Counted from the stretch's first letter, positions 33,590 through 46,949 are shown. The stretch: 64,000 nucleotides of DNA from Apodemus sylvaticus (GCF_947179515.1 NC_067474.1:92084824-92148823); one strand, 5' to 3'. The notes: generated by a model from the letters alone, not told the origin. Numbers and translations: made by a program.

Positions 33590-36500
33590 AAAAAACAGGA
33601 AGCAACAATCACTATTCCTTAATATCTCTTAACATCAATGGACTCAATTCCACAATAAAAAGAAATAGACTAACAGACTGGATATGTAAACAGGACCCAG
33701 CATTTTGCTGCATACAGGAAATGCACCTCAGTGTCAATGTCAAACACTACTTCAGAGTGAAAGTCTGGTAAACAATTTTCCAAGCAAATGGTCCAAGGAG
33801 ACAAGCTGGAGTAGTCATTCTAATATCAGATAAAATTGATATTCAACTAAAGTCATCAAAAAAGACACAGAGCACTTCATACTCATCAAAGGAAAATCTA
33901 CCAAGAAGAACCCTCAATTCTGAAGTCTATGCTCTAAATGCAAGGGTACCCTCATTCATAAAAGATACTTTACTAAAGCTCAAAGCACACATTGCACCTC
34001 ACACAATAATTGTGGATGAATTCAACACCCAACTCTCCTCAATGGGCCAATCAGGAAAACACAAACTGAACATAGACACAATAAAACTAATTGAAGTTTT
34101 GGACCAAACTTCATGTTAAGCCATGTTAAATCCATATATATATATATGTAAAACATTTCTTCCTAAATCAAAAGAATATAACTTCTTTTCAGCACCTCAT
34201 GGCACCTTCTCCAAAATCGACCATATAATTGGTCACAAAACAGACCTCAACAGGTAAAAGAAGATTGAAATCATCCCATGCCTCCTATTAGATCACTATG
34301 GAGTAAGGGTGGTCTTTAATAGCAACAGAAACAACAGAAATCCCACATACACATGGAAGATAAACAATGCTCTACTCAATGATAACTTGGTCAAGGAAGA
34401 AGTGAGGAAGGAAATAAAAAACTTTTTAGAATTTAATGGAAAATGAAGGCACAGCATACCCAAATTTATGGGACACAGTGAAAGCAGTGCTGAGAGGAAA
34501 ACTTTTAGCTCTGAGTGCCTCCAAAGAAAAACTGCAGAGAGCATAAACTAACAGCTTAACAGCACACCTGAAAGCTCTAGCACAGAAAGAAGCTAATACA
34601 CCCAGAGGAGCAGAATGCAGAAAATCATAAAACTTAGAGCTGAAATCAACTAAGTAGGAAAAAAAAAAGAACGATACAAATAATCAACAAACCAGGATCT
34701 GGTTCTTTGAGAAAATCAACAAGATAGATAAACTCTTAGCCAGACTAACCAGAGGGCACAGAAACAGTATTCAAATTAACAAATCAGAAATGAAAAGGGA
34801 GATATAACAACAGAAACTGAGGAAATTCAAAAGCTCATTAGATCTTATTACAAAATCTATAGGCAACACAACTGGGAAATCTGAATGAAATGGACAATAT
34901 CCTAGACACATACCAAATAGCAAAGTTAAATCAGGATCAGATAGACCATCTAAAAAGTCCCATAACCCCTAAAGAAATAGAAGCAGTCTTTGAAAATCTT
35001 CAAACCAAAAAATATTAAAAAAAAATAAAAAAATAAAAAATAAAAAGCACAGGACCAGATGGTTTTAGTGCAGAATTCTATCAGACCTCAAAAGAAGACG
35101 TAATACCAACATTCTCAAACTATTCCACAAAATAGTAACAGAAGAAACACTACCCAACTTGTTCTCTGAAGCCACAATTGCCCTGATACCAAAACTACAC
35201 AAAGATCCAAAAAAGAAAGAGAACTTCAGACCAATTTCTCTTATGAATATGGATGCAAATATACTCAATAAAATTCTTGGCAAAAGTATCCAAGAATACA
35301 TCAAAACTATCATTCACCATGATCAAGTAGATTTCATCCAAGGGATACAGGGATGGTACAATGTATGGAAATCCATCAATGTAATCCACTACATAAAAGA
35401 ACTCAAAGCAAAAACAAAACAAAATAAAACAAAACAAAAAAACATGGTCATTTCATTACATGCTGTAAAAGCATTTGAAAAAATTCAGCATCCTTTCATA
35501 TTAAAGGTCTTGGAAAGAACAGGAATTCAAGGCCCATACCTAAACATAATAAAAGCAATATACAGCAAACCAGTAGCCAACATCAAATGAAATGGAGAGA
35601 AACTTGAAGCAATCCCACTAAAATCAGGAACTAGACAAGGATGCCTACCCTTTCTCTCCATATTTATTCAATACAATACTTGAAGTTCTAGCTAGAGCAA
35701 TTAGACAACAAAAGGAGGTCAAAGGAATACAAGTTGTAAAGGAAGAAGTCAAAGTATCACTATTTGTAGATGCTAGGATAGTATAATTAAGCAACCCAAA
35801 AACTCCACCAGAGAACTCCTACAGCTATAAACAACTTCAACAAAGTGTCTGGATATAAAATGAACTCAAAACATCAGTAGCTTTCCAATACTCAAAGGAT
35901 AACCAGGCTGAGAAAGAAATGAGGGAAACCATACACTTCACAATAGACACAAACAGTATAAAGCATTTTGGTGTGACCCTAACGAAATAAGTGAAAGATC
36001 TGTCTGACAAGAACTTCAAGTTTAAAGAATGAAATCAAAGAAAACATGGAAAGATCTCCCATTCTCATGGATTGGCTGGAATATAGTGAAAACAGCCATC
36101 CTGCCAAAAACAATCTACAGATTCAGTTCAATCCCCATCAAAATTCCATCTCAATTTTTTTCATAGAGTTAGAAAGAGCAATTCTCAAATTTATCTGGAA
36201 TAACAAAAACCCCAGGATAGTCGAAACTATTTCCAACAGTAAAAGAACTTCTGGGGGAATCAGTATGCCAGACCTCCAGCAATACTACAGAGCAATAGTG
36301 TTAAAAAACTGCATGGTATTGGTACAGTGACAGGCAGGTAGATCAATGAAATAGAATTGAAGACCCAGAAATGAACCCACATATCTATGGTCAATTGATC
36401 TTTGACAAAGGAGCTATAATCATCCAGTGGAAAAAAAAAGATAGTCTTTTCAACAAATGGTGTTGGTTCAACTGGTGGCTAGCATGCAGAAGACTGCAAA

Positions 36501-37478
36501 TCAATCCATTCTTATCTCTTTGTACTTAGCAGAAACCCATGTGGATCAAGGACTGGACCTCCACATAAAACCAGACACACTGAAACTAATAGAAAAGAAA
36601 CTGGGGAAGAGCTTTGAACACATGGGTACAGGGGAACATTTTCTGAACAGAGCACCAATAGCTCATGCTCTCAGATCAAGAATTGACAAATGGGACCTCA
36701 TAAAATTACAAAGTTTCTGGAAGGCAAAGGATACTGTCAAGCAGACAAAATGGCAACCAATAAATTGGGAAAAGATCATTACTAACCCTCCATCTGATAG
36801 AGGGCTAATATCCAATATATACAAAGAACTCAAAAAGGAAGACTCTAGAGAGCCAAATAACCATATTAAAATGGGGTATAGAGCTAAACAAAGAATTTTC
36901 ACCTAAGGAATACCGAATGGCTGAGAAGTACCTAAAGAAATGTCCATCATCTTTAGTCATCTGGGAAATGAAAATCAAAACAACCCTGAAATTTCACCTT
37001 AACCCAGTCAGAATGGCTAAGATCAAAACTCAAGAGACAGCAGGTACTGGTGACAATGTGTAGAAAGAGGAACACTCCTCCACTGCTGGTGGGATTGCAA
37101 GTAGGTTAAGCCACTCTGGAAATCAGTCTGGTGGTTCCTCAGAAAACTGGTCATGATGCTACCAGAGGACCCCATTTACCACTCCTGGGCATATACCCAG
37201 AGGATTCTCCAGCATGTAATAAGGACACATGCTCTCTATGTTCATAGTAACCCTATGTATAATAGCCAGAAGCTGGAAAGCACTCAGATATTCCTCAACA
37301 GAGGAATGGACACAAAAATTGTGGTATCTTCACAATGGAATACTACTCAGCTATTAAAAACAATGAATTGATGAAATTTGTAGGCAAATGGGTAGAACTG
37401 GAAAAAATCATCCTGAATGAAGTAACCCAATCACAAGAGAACACACATGGTATGCACTCACTGATAAGTGGATATTAG
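33590..37478 (+). pseudogene. L1 ORF2, old and heavily broken
   Basis: Its length of ~3.9 kb matches a full ORF2 plus small insertions. Endonuclease remnants (SLNINGL at ~33,626; HDTIIVDEFNTQLSS where GD is now DE at ~34,000; KIDHIIGHK at ~34,215; SDHYGVRVV at ~34,290), RT motif A (LHAVKAFEKI in place of LDAEKAFDKI, ~35,460), motif B near 35,625, and motif C changed from FADD to a FVDAR-like sequence at ~35,765. The C-terminal LKCPSSLVIWEMKIKTTLKFHL and Cys region follow (36,940-37,100). The catalytic Asp changes alone would inactivate the RT. A short TA expansion sits at 34,135-34,148, and A-rich expansions at 35,006-35,046 and 35,409-35,442. Confidence 0.9.
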
Positions 37479-38220
37479 TCCAGAAACTTGGAATCCCCAA
37501 GACACAATTCATATATCAGATGATGCCCAAAAAGGAGGAAGAACAAAATATGGATACCCTGTCCTTCATAGAAGGGGGAATAAAATACACACAGAAGGAG
37601 ATATAGAGACAAAGGCTAGAACAGAGTATGAGGGAAACATAATACAGAGACTATACCACCTAGATACCCATCCTATATACAGTTATAAAACCTAGACACT
37701 ATTATCTATGCCCACAAGTACTTGCTGATCAGAGCTGGACATAGCTGTCACCTGGGATGTTCTGCTAGTGCATGAGAAATACTGAGGGGGACACCCTCAG
37801 CCAGGCTTTGAGCTAAGCACAGGGTCCCCAATGGAGGAGCTGGAGAGAGGACCTAAGAACCTGAAGGGGTTTGCTGTGACATAGGATGAACAACAATATG
37901 AGCCACACAGTACTCCCAGAGCTCCCAGGGACAAAACCATCAACCAAAGAGTATATGTCGAGTTACCCATGGCTCCAGACACATAGGCAGCAGAGGATGG
38001 CCTTGTTAGACACCAAAGGGAGGGGAGACCCTTGGTATTTGAAAGGCTTGATGCTGCAGTGTAGAGGAATACCAGGACAGAGAAGCGGGAAAGGATTGAT
38101 TGGGGAACAGGGGGAAAGGAGATAGCTTATGGGATTTTTGGGTGTTGGAGAACCAGGAAAGGGAACAAAATTTAAAATGTAAATAATATATCTAATAAAA
38201 ATAAATAATAAAAAATAAAT
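37479..38220 (+). other. Long-type L1 3' UTR
   Basis: About 740 nt from the ORF2 stop (TAG, 37,476-37,478) to the AATAAA-rich end. It contains 'ccaatggaggagctggagag' and 'gctcccagggacaaaacc' type phrases shared with other old L1/Lx ends in the window, and a purine-rich stretch at 38,080-38,150. The young copies keep only the first ~80 nt and the last ~160 nt of this layout. Confidence 0.85.
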
Positions 38221-39456
38221 AAAAGTGTCAGATGGACAAAGAAACACCCATTTGTTCTATGTATGAAATAAAGACAGATTATTCTGAAAAAAAAAAAGAT
38301 TATGATTACTGGCTGGAAGTTTCCAGAATGAAAAATTATTTGTAAGTTATAAGTACCTGAGAAGATTTTTAAAAAGTTACACAGCAAATAAGACATAGTG
38401 GTAAATAGATTATATTAAAGAATCTGATTTCAAAGATCAACAATCACAATTGTTATGAAATATAATAGGGCATAGATAGGGGTGAAGGTGAATTAGAAGT
38501 GTGGTGTTATCTGGCAGGCCCATGTTAAGGTATGCCTCTGAAAATTCATGCTGTCTAACAAACTTGGTATAGAGAAGGATTTGAGGGACAAGGGAGGAGA
38601 CTGAAGGTCTGAAGAAGTGGTAGAGGTAGACAGATTGAAGCACTGCCATTAGGGCAGTGAAGGGGCACAAAGACAGGACAGAAAGATGCAGAGAGAGAGA
38701 CAGGCTGAGAGCAAGTGTGAATAGGTAGGGAGGGAAGATGGGAGAGACAGACAGAGATATAGAGACAGAGAAACAGAGAAGAGACAGAGACAAAAAGACA
38801 GAAACAGAGAGACAGCAAGAATTGGGGTAATGAGTGATCCTTCTATATGTCTAATCTGGCTACAGTAGATGGTGGTATAAACTAACAATGACTGGCTAAA
38901 AATGTATGTCTAATAAAAGCTTATAAATATACAGCTATAGAAATGTGATTTAGTAGTTCAAATTACCAAAGTGATATAACTGATATTCTATGTGTTTGAC
39001 AACCGTATTTAGAATATATTCTTATATGCTTGTGCGGCCTACAAGGTAGAATATCATCTAACCCCTCAATACTAAAAAGATCCTGGGAGTCTATGGGTCA
39101 TATCAAAAATATGTTCTATAACTATGAAAAGTAAACTGCTACCTTGTTTAGGGAAGTCATTAAGACCCCACTTAATCAATTTGAACCAGTATTATATCAA
39201 CAAAGAAGGTTGTCAAACACAGAGAAAAGATTTTCTCATTGCTTCCAAGGGAAACCACAGTCAGCCCAAAGAAGGGCTGATAAAGCCCAATAAAGTTTGT
39301 GGAAGCTTCAGATATTTCACAATCCTGAATGTCCCCTGAGGACTAAAACAAACGAAAAACAATAAAACAGACAATAAAACAAGCCTATCATTATAAATCT
39401 GTACTTACTACCAATGTAAAACTATGTCTTTCAGTAAAAGTACTTCTTTTATAATA
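38221..39456. other. Unique DNA with GA/GACA-rich patch, no gene
   Basis: 38,670-38,820 is a degenerate GA/GACA purine array. An AATAAA followed 20 nt later by an A-run (38,266-38,298) resembles a retrocopy tail, but nothing upstream of it reads as a transcript other than the L1. The rest is unique. Confidence 0.5.
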
Positions 39457-40040
39457 GGGTTACCTCACTTTAGATGATATTTTTCCAGTTCCACCCATTT
39501 GCCTAAGAATTTCATGAATTCGTTATTTTTAATTGCTGAGTAGTACTCCATTGTGTAAATATACCACATTTTCTGTATCCATTCCTCCATTGAGGGACAT
39601 CTGTGTTCTTTCCAGCTTCTGATTATTATAAATAGGACTGTTATGAACATAGTGGAACATGTGTCCTTATTACATATTGGGGAATCCTCTGGGTATAAGC
39701 CCTGGAGAGGTATAGCAGGGTCCTCCAGTAATATCATATCCAGTTTTATGTGGAACTGCCAGACTGATTTCCAGAGTGGTTGTACTAGCTTGCAATCCCA
39801 CCAGCAGTGGAGGAGTGTTCCTGTTTCTCCATATACTTGCCAGCACCTGCTGTCTCCTGAGTTTTTGATCTTAGCCATTCTGACGGGTGTGAGGTGAAAT
39901 CTCAGGGCTGTTTTGATTTGTATTTCCCTAATGACTTAGGATGTTGACCATTTCCTTAGGTGCTTCTCAGCCATTTGATATTCCTCAGGTGAAAAGTTAA
40001 TGTTTAGCTCTGTACCCCATTTTTTAAAAGGGTTATTTTG
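39457..40040 (-). mobile_element. Internal L1 ORF2 fragment, no 3' UTR
   Basis: The minus strand encodes ORF2 C-terminal sequence: AKIKNSGDSRC, GTLLHCWWDCKLVQPLWKSVWQF, then the MWYIYTMEYYSAIKNNEFMKFLGKWVELEK region (open 39,878-39,465), with the upstream YRMAEKHLRK-like part to 40,040. It stops about 12 codons short of the ORF2 end and has no 3' UTR or tail, so it is truncated at both ends. Intermediate age. Confidence 0.9.
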
Positions 40041-42457
40041 CTTGAAGTAGATGTGAGACAAAAATCATATAATTAATTGAATCAAACTTGGAATGCATGA
40101 AGTCTATGGAATTTAGAGCAGCATGAAGAATTTATATGAAAGCAATCATGGGGGCTCATCTGTTAAATGAGCATTTGAACTAGAATATGGCGGTATGGAG
40201 TTGAGAGAGTATTCTTTTTTAACTCAATTCAACATCAACAAATTTCAACAAATCTGTCATGGGCAAAAGAAATAGCAAAAACAAAAAAATTAAGAGTGCT
40301 TCTCTGAGCTGTACTGTGTGTGTTTTGTTCCCTAATATCCTGTTTCTTGGTGTAAAGAAGTATGCAAGGTATTTTTCATCAAACATTATGCTTAGGATAT
40401 TATTTAGGATTATTTAGAATATGTAAGTGGTGTCCTGGAGATTGTTGTTGGATAGTCCTATATAAAGGACCAAATAGGATTCCATTTCTATTTTAAATTC
40501 TTGATAATGTAATGATTTTAGTTGACTTCTCTTACAAAGATTCCAGGTGCTTGTTCCATATGCAGGAGTCTGAGGCAACAAATTGCTGATTATACAATTA
40601 CATTGTTCTTCCACAGAGATCTTGTGCATTGCCCAGCCCTTTGTACAATTACATTTTATCTTACTAAACAAAGTGCATGTTAGCTATGATGTTAATTTTT
40701 TTGTCATTAACATTACCTCTTAGTTTTTCCCATCAGGTTGAAGACCTAAGAGTTGATTCAAAATGTATGCTAGCCAAATAAAAATATATAAAGCTCTTCT
40801 ACAAACAAATTTCATTACATCTTATAATGGAAAAGAATGACAAAAGTCCAACTTTCTTGCTAATATGTATGGCAAACCCTGACGAGCCTACTTGATGGTT
40901 TCTTTGTCAGTTCTCATCCTCTAAAATCACCAAAACTGTCCAGACAACATGTTAACTGTACTCTTAGTAAGATTTACCATAGTATCAGTCACTTTTTATA
41001 TGTTCCAGTGGCTACCTCACTCACAAAACACACTCCAAGAAATCATACTGTCATGATATTATTTTAGTTCCAGATAATTTCCATTTAGAAAGTTTTATCA
41101 TCCCCTTAGATTGACTCTTCTCTTAGGTATTGTGACCCAACATCTATCTTACCCCTTTTGCCAACTGAAAAATAATTATAGTGATCTCTAATCCCACAAC
41201 TCTAACAGGCCATCAAACTCAGCCCTCTTCCTGTCACTCTGGACATTTTTTGAGTATTTGTCACTAAAACACTTGGTTTGAGAACTTATATCAACCTCTT
41301 TGTTACACTGCTCTCAGAAAAACACTCAATTCCAAATCAGCTTCACATCCTTAAGGATCAACGTGTCTGTTATGGTACTCAAAAATTAAAGAATAGATTT
41401 TTTTTATACTGCTAATTCGGTGGGATTAGTGTTCACCTGGAAGAACAATGATTCATCTGTACCAACAAATAAATTCAAACTGTTTCAAGACTGGGCCCAA
41501 AGACTTGGGAACTAATGAAAAGTTCAGTTAGACATCAATTTTGTGTAAGTTCTTATACCATTTATTGTTTTCTCATCTTTTAATTGCTACCTTTTCTCAA
41601 TATGTTCACCCTACATCTATGTCTTTTACAGAAATGTGTCACTGTCAAATCACAATCATCTCTAGGCCCACATTATAGCTATCTCAGCTAGGCCTGATAC
41701 TGTATAGGCTTAATCTGTAGGCTCACCTGGAAATTTCCCCTTGTCTACATAATTTCTTTTCAAAGAGTTTCTAGACAAAAATGAAGGCAATTGCAGCCTA
41801 AAAAATTAAAGCTCTCCTCCTGCTGATAGACCAAGTTAAATCTCTTGTCCTAATGAAATAACCCCCAAACCATATCTCATGTACTACTCAGCAGGAAGCA
41901 AACAGCTAAGCATAGTATCTAATTTTTATTTATTTATTTATTTTTTTGTGGTCTCTAGATCTGGATTCAGGACTCAAACGCTTCAGGTAAACTGAGAATC
42001 TCCAGATAGAAATACTGATAACTGATAATACCTGCAGGCAGTTGAGATTCAAGAAACTTCTGAAAATCAAGTCAGATTAAGGAGATTTTTGGTATTTACT
42101 TGCACAGTTTGTGTAATGTTACTCTATATATGATGTTACTCACAGGTAGGCTTTCAGGGTTGACCAGTTGGCATTGGATAACCAAGTGTTGTACTATTTT
42201 CTGAGTAAGATTATTTCCGTGGATCTCAGCATTCCTTGCCTGTAGCTCCTTGTGTAGTATTGAAGACTTCTAGACTTTCCTTGATCTACTTTGGTATGCC
42301 TATTTTTGATTATATTGTTCAGCTTAAATTTGGCCAGCATGTTGTTAAGACATTTTTGATATACCTATTATGTTCATAAATATGTAGATGCATAAAATAC
42401 TATAAAAAGAGTTTAAAATCTGAAGTATATAATCAACACTTAGTTTAATTCATGAAG

Positions 42458-42510
<53 letters not shown>

Positions 42511-43129
42511 TAAAACAAATATAACTCAAGGTCATTTTTTTAGTGTTTTCAAAGATATAAGGTTTCAAGACACCAGCTATCCTAAACTATGTCACAATTA
42601 CAGTCAATTGGGTAGTAAATAGAATTAATTTAAATATTCATACCAGCCTTTCTGTTTTCAAATTGTCTCCAGATAACTAAAATGAAATTATAGTTAACAT
42701 TATATCTGGAAGTGACATCAATTATATGTCCACTAGAGGTTTCTAATATTTTTACAAAATAAAAACATCCAACTAATAAATAAGCAACTCCATTTTCAGA
42801 AGAGTGATAGGAGTAGCACAGTAGCACATCAGGACACAGTTTGAGCATGACATTGATGAGGAAAGAACAGTGTAGCTATGCTGTCTCCCTAGTGCAAAGC
42901 TAGCAGGGAATTCACCACATAGTCATAAAGACAAGCAGAAGGTCCCATTGACCTACTTCATTGTCCTGGCTATGAGAGAATCATATAATTTCTATGAGAA
43001 CTGTTCCTTTCTCTCAGATGATTTTAGTTTGTATTTATTTGATGAAAAGCCAGCCAGAGTAATTAAAACCTCGTCAATATAACATACCAACACAACATTA
43101 TTTAAAAGTAACCTTTTTGTGGTTCATTT
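40041..43129. other. Unique or unassigned AT-rich DNA, no gene
   Basis: No coding signal. 41,100-41,900 has C/T-rich wording that may be an old antisense repeat, not identified. A TTTA-type simple repeat lies at about 41,925-41,945, and the TA array at 42,461-42,508 is listed separately. Confidence 0.45.
42461..42508. repeat. (TA)n microsatellite
   Basis: About 48 nt of uninterrupted TA, able to extrude a cruciform or melt easily. Confidence 0.95.
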
Positions 43130-44980
43130 TAAAGATTTCATATCAACAAATATCAAAATATACATTACATCTCAAACTAAAGGTTTCCACAGATTTAAAA
43201 ATTCAAACACTAAAAACTCAGCTTCTTTGAAAGTCCAAAACATCTCTAAAAATCTAGTATCTATAAAACTTTCAAATATCTTTTAAAGTTCAAAGTCTCC
43301 TAATTGTATGTTCCTATAACATCAAAAGTAAGTTAAATCTTTTCTTACTCCAAGAGGGAAGAACTGGGACAAAATCACAATCTGTAGAAGGCAAAGTTGA
43401 AGTCGAACAGTATAAAGCTCAGTGTCAGGCTTCTGGTCTTCACTCACTGTCTTTAGGGCTCCTCCAATGGGTTTGGGACAGCTCACTTAGCTTCTCTTAT
43501 GACCTCAGGCTGGTTCCACTCCATGACTACTGCTTTCCTTAGTCACTCTCCCATGGTACAGACATCTCCTTAATGCTGAGATCTCTAGGAACAACTATGC
43601 TGCATTTTCAGTAATAGCCTTATCTGGGATCTCACGCTAAGCCTCACCTCTAGGAAATACATCTCCAATACTGGGCTTCAGCTGCTACTGTCATTCCATT
43701 TTCCACAATGGCCTATCTGGGGCCTTCATAGTGCCAAGCCTTAGATGCTCTTCATGACCTTTTCATGCCTTCACAACCACCATCACCTTGGAGATGCTTA
43801 CACATTACTACGTTCAGCTGCCAGTACAACATAAAACATTTGCAACTTCTAGAACACAGCTTCCATATATTGACACAGAGAAAACATGTCACAGAATATT
43901 ATACCTCAGTGATTCTGATCCCTTCCTAATTGCTGCTTATCTTTCAGCTGAGTAGTATCAATTGTCCCTGCAAAATTTCACTATATGGCATTGGTCTCTT
44001 CTTAATTACTGTTGATTCTATCTGATCAGACTCCACAGTTGCCCAGGTGAGCTCTCACAGCTCCTTAACTCTGGGAACAAGCTGTCAGCTCAGGAAACTA
44101 TGCTTTCTATTCTAGCAGCATTTGAGCTCTGACTCTGGCTACTGGAACCAAAGAAGCATCTATGGTTTGCCTGAGCCTGAACTAACCTGATGCACATCCT
44201 CCTAGACACTGGAACTTTGCTCTTATGTAGCCCCTGCAACCTCAATACCTAAGCATGTCCAGCACTCTGTTGCTCTCAAGTAACATACACGCTGCCTAGC
44301 AGAAATCTGCAGAAAGTAAAACGTGTGCTTCCCCTACCCTTCTTGACATTTAAGCAATCTCACAACGTAGTAGACTGTTAACCCTAGAGCATTACACCAG
44401 GGGAGCAGATGTGATTATAGAGTGTCATATGGCACTCTATAGTTTGAGAACTGGATCCTTGCATGAAATAGAAAAAGAGAAGCCTTAGATTACACTGTTA
44501 CCTAAGTCAACATGGAGCCCTGACCTGACTCTTCCCACAGTAATAGAACCTTGGATGGCCATACACTCTGCCTTCTGAGCCAGAGATCTTCCCTGAAAAG
44601 ACCAGGGAAGATCTCTGGCTCAGTATCCAGGGAAAACACCAGTTTTCCAGGATACTAAGATCATATCTGCCTTTTGTATTTGAGTCATATTAACCACTTT
44701 CTCCTGAACTGGTATGCACAATGCTGTACCTTCAGTTCCTGACTCTTTAGTATTACTAACATAGTTATCAAGTTGCCTGAATCCTGGATACTTCTTACTT
44801 CAAGGTTCAGAAGCTTCAATATGCAGGTCACTGGAATCAACACTGTGTCCTGGTGACTACAGAATAAAAATTTCACCCTGCCCTGCCACCCAGATTCTGG
44901 GCCCCAAGAATTCCATTCCTCTGAAAGGTGTGTCCCGAATATCAGAAAGAATTCCCACCCACCCACTCCCACTTAACCAC
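43130..44980. mobile_element. Large diverged rodent repeat, unnamed
   Basis: The run of 'aaaattcaaacac', 'gaaagtccaaaac', 'aaagttcaaagtctcc', then 'ccaagagggaagaactggg' and 'aaaatcacaatctg', followed by ~1.3 kb of C/T-rich 'ggctcctccaatgggt', 'gttccactccatgac', 'cccatggtacagacatctcc' sequence, matches a large interspersed repeat that I know from rodent genomes. I cannot assign its name, orientation or exact ends. It contains the hairpin pair at 44,575-44,656. Confidence 0.5.
44575..44656. repeat. Two adjacent inverted repeats (hairpins)
   Basis: Hairpin 1: perfect 21-bp arms at 44,575-44,595 and 44,603-44,623 with a 7-nt loop (aaaagac). Hairpin 2: 44,622-44,656, with 15 pairs, one A/A mismatch and one bulged G around a 4-nt loop (acca). 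The two share bases 44,622-44,623. Confidence 0.93.
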
Positions 44981-44999
44981 CCTAGCATCCTCCTATGCT

Positions 45000-45735
45000 A
45001 GGGCAAGGAGACTCCACAGAACCAAGGGCTTCCCCTCCCACAGATGTCAGATAAGACCATCCTCAGCTACTATGCAGCTAGAGCCATGTGTCGATCCATG
45101 AGTAATCTTTGGTTGGTGATTTAGTCCCTGGGGGCTTTGGAGGTGGGGAGTCCAGTTAGTTAATATTTTTGTTTTTTCTATGGGGTTTCAAACCCTTTAA
45201 GTTCCTTCAGTCTTCCCCTAACTCTCCCTTCAGGGTCCCTGTGTTCAGTCCGATGGTTGAATGTGAGCATCCAAATCTGTATTGATCAGGTTCTGGTAGA
45301 GCATCTTGGGGACAGCCATACCAGAATCCTGTCAGCAAGCACTTCTTGGCATCAGCAATAGTCTCTGTGTTTGGGATGGATCCCACGTTGGGGCAGTCTC
45401 TTGATGGTCTTTCCTTAAGTCTCTGCTCCACTCTTTGTCCCTGCACTTCTCCTAGACAGGAGCAGTTTTGGGTTTTAAGAAGGGTGGGTGGCCCCATCCC
45501 TCAACGGGGACTGTGCTTATCCACTGGATATGGTCCCGGCAGGTTCTACCTCCACTGTGTTGGGTATTTCAGCTAATGTCATCACCATTGGTCCTGGGAA
45601 ACTCTTGTTTCCCTAGCATCTGGGACTTTCTAGTGGCTACTCCTAGTTCCTCATCTCCCAGTGATACACACCTCTGTTCAATTCCCTCATCTTCTGTACT
45701 TCTCCCACATCTTCTCCACTCCTGATCCTAGAGCA
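45000..45735 (-). mobile_element. Old Lx/L1 3' UTR, antisense
   Basis: The reverse complement carries the long-type rodent L1 3' UTR: 'gagtggagcagagacttaag', 'caagaagtgcttgctgaca', 'accagaacctgatcaata' and a further C/T-rich stretch (45,470-45,735) typical of Lx ends. No ORF2 sequence is attached. Confidence 0.78.
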
Positions 45736-46949
45736 CACTAGAAATCTTAAAAGATCTTACATATGGACATGGGGAGTGTGAGAGTGCATCTGCCCTGTGT
45801 AGGATGTGCAGAAGGGGGTGAGGCCATAAAAGGCAAAACATAAAAATGGTAGAAGTGTGAATTGAGTTGGTCCAGATATGTAAGACTCGAGATAATTGAG
45901 ATAATTACTACACATTTAAAAATACATTCAACTGGGAGCGTTTTTGATCATGAGATTTTTAGCTGTTTCCACAAAACTGTAACTAACATCTGGTTATAAA
46001 AGCTTTTCTAATGTGTTTATTTACTAATATATTCTGAGATTATATTGTAAAGTTCAAATATATAATCTAAATTTTATTTGTGTTAATTTGTGAGATAATT
46101 GGGCATGATTGAACTAGTAACAACTAATTTATCATAATAGAAGTACTTGATTCTAACAGTTTCCTCCTTTTGCTGTTAATCTCACATAAATTATATTATG
46201 TGTCATCCATTTATATTTATATTGTAAATCCTACAATAATGTGTTGATTTGTTGTTAAAGTACTTTTTATTACATGAGAAATGAAATGGAAAGAGTTGTA
46301 ACTAAAATATATTTATAATGTCTATCTACTTATATAATTTCCTTTACTTTTTTACTTTTCAATGAGATGCTATAAAATCTTTCCTGAGACTAAGGATGTT
46401 CCTTCAATCATTTACTCACAGATAAGCTGGTAATAATACTAACTTTTTCTTGCCCATTTGAAAATATCTTTCTTTTCCCCATATAACAAATAACGAATGT
46501 TCTCCTACATCTCATCTCTGCTGTGCTTGATCAGAATTCCTTAGTTCTCCCTCTATGACATACTCTCTAGTTGTGTTCTGCCCAATTCTATACCAAACAT
46601 TTTTGAAAATAGATCTGCACAGCTATTTTGTGAGTGTTTTCAATAACACATTCATCTTTGTGATAAAAAGAACACAATACTGTATATAACATCAAGACAT
46701 ACATTCACCTTTGGGGTAAATCTCCTAGATGTTAGTTGAAATATACTTGTCTGGACCATTTCTATATGAATGCATTGTTCATTCTTTCATAAAACACATG
46801 CTTTCTTTATAGGTTTAAATATATACTTTCTAATTTTAAATGATCAATACTTTCTCATTCTTTTCCTTCAATATTCTTGTGTGTGTGTGTGTGTGTGTGT
46901 GCGTGTGCTCACTTGGAGCCAGGGTACAAGACTGTGATCAATGTTTGGG
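45736..46949. other. Unique AT-rich DNA, no gene; (TG)n at 46,878-46,907
   Basis: No gene and no named repeat apart from the TG microsatellite at 46,878-46,907, which directly precedes the SINE. Confidence 0.5.

Larger units (their letters stand above)
32776..38220 (+). mobile_element. Long old L1, 5'-truncated in ORF1, long-type 3' UTR
   Basis: It starts inside ORF1 (about 32,779), then a spacer, ORF2 (about 33,590-37,478) and a ~740-nt 3' UTR ending 'atctaataaaaataaataat'. Every part is heavily mutated, and internal A-tracts have expanded into simple repeats (34,135, 35,006 and 35,409). The 3' UTR retains the ~500-nt central part that the young copies lack. No convincing TSD, in keeping with its age. 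It begins ~40 bp after the end of an antisense L1 fragment. Confidence 0.93.

Noticed and set aside
38264..38298. AATAAA followed by an A-run, as in a processed pseudogene tail
   Set aside because: No transcript-like sequence precedes it except the old L1 tail, and there are no flanking duplications.
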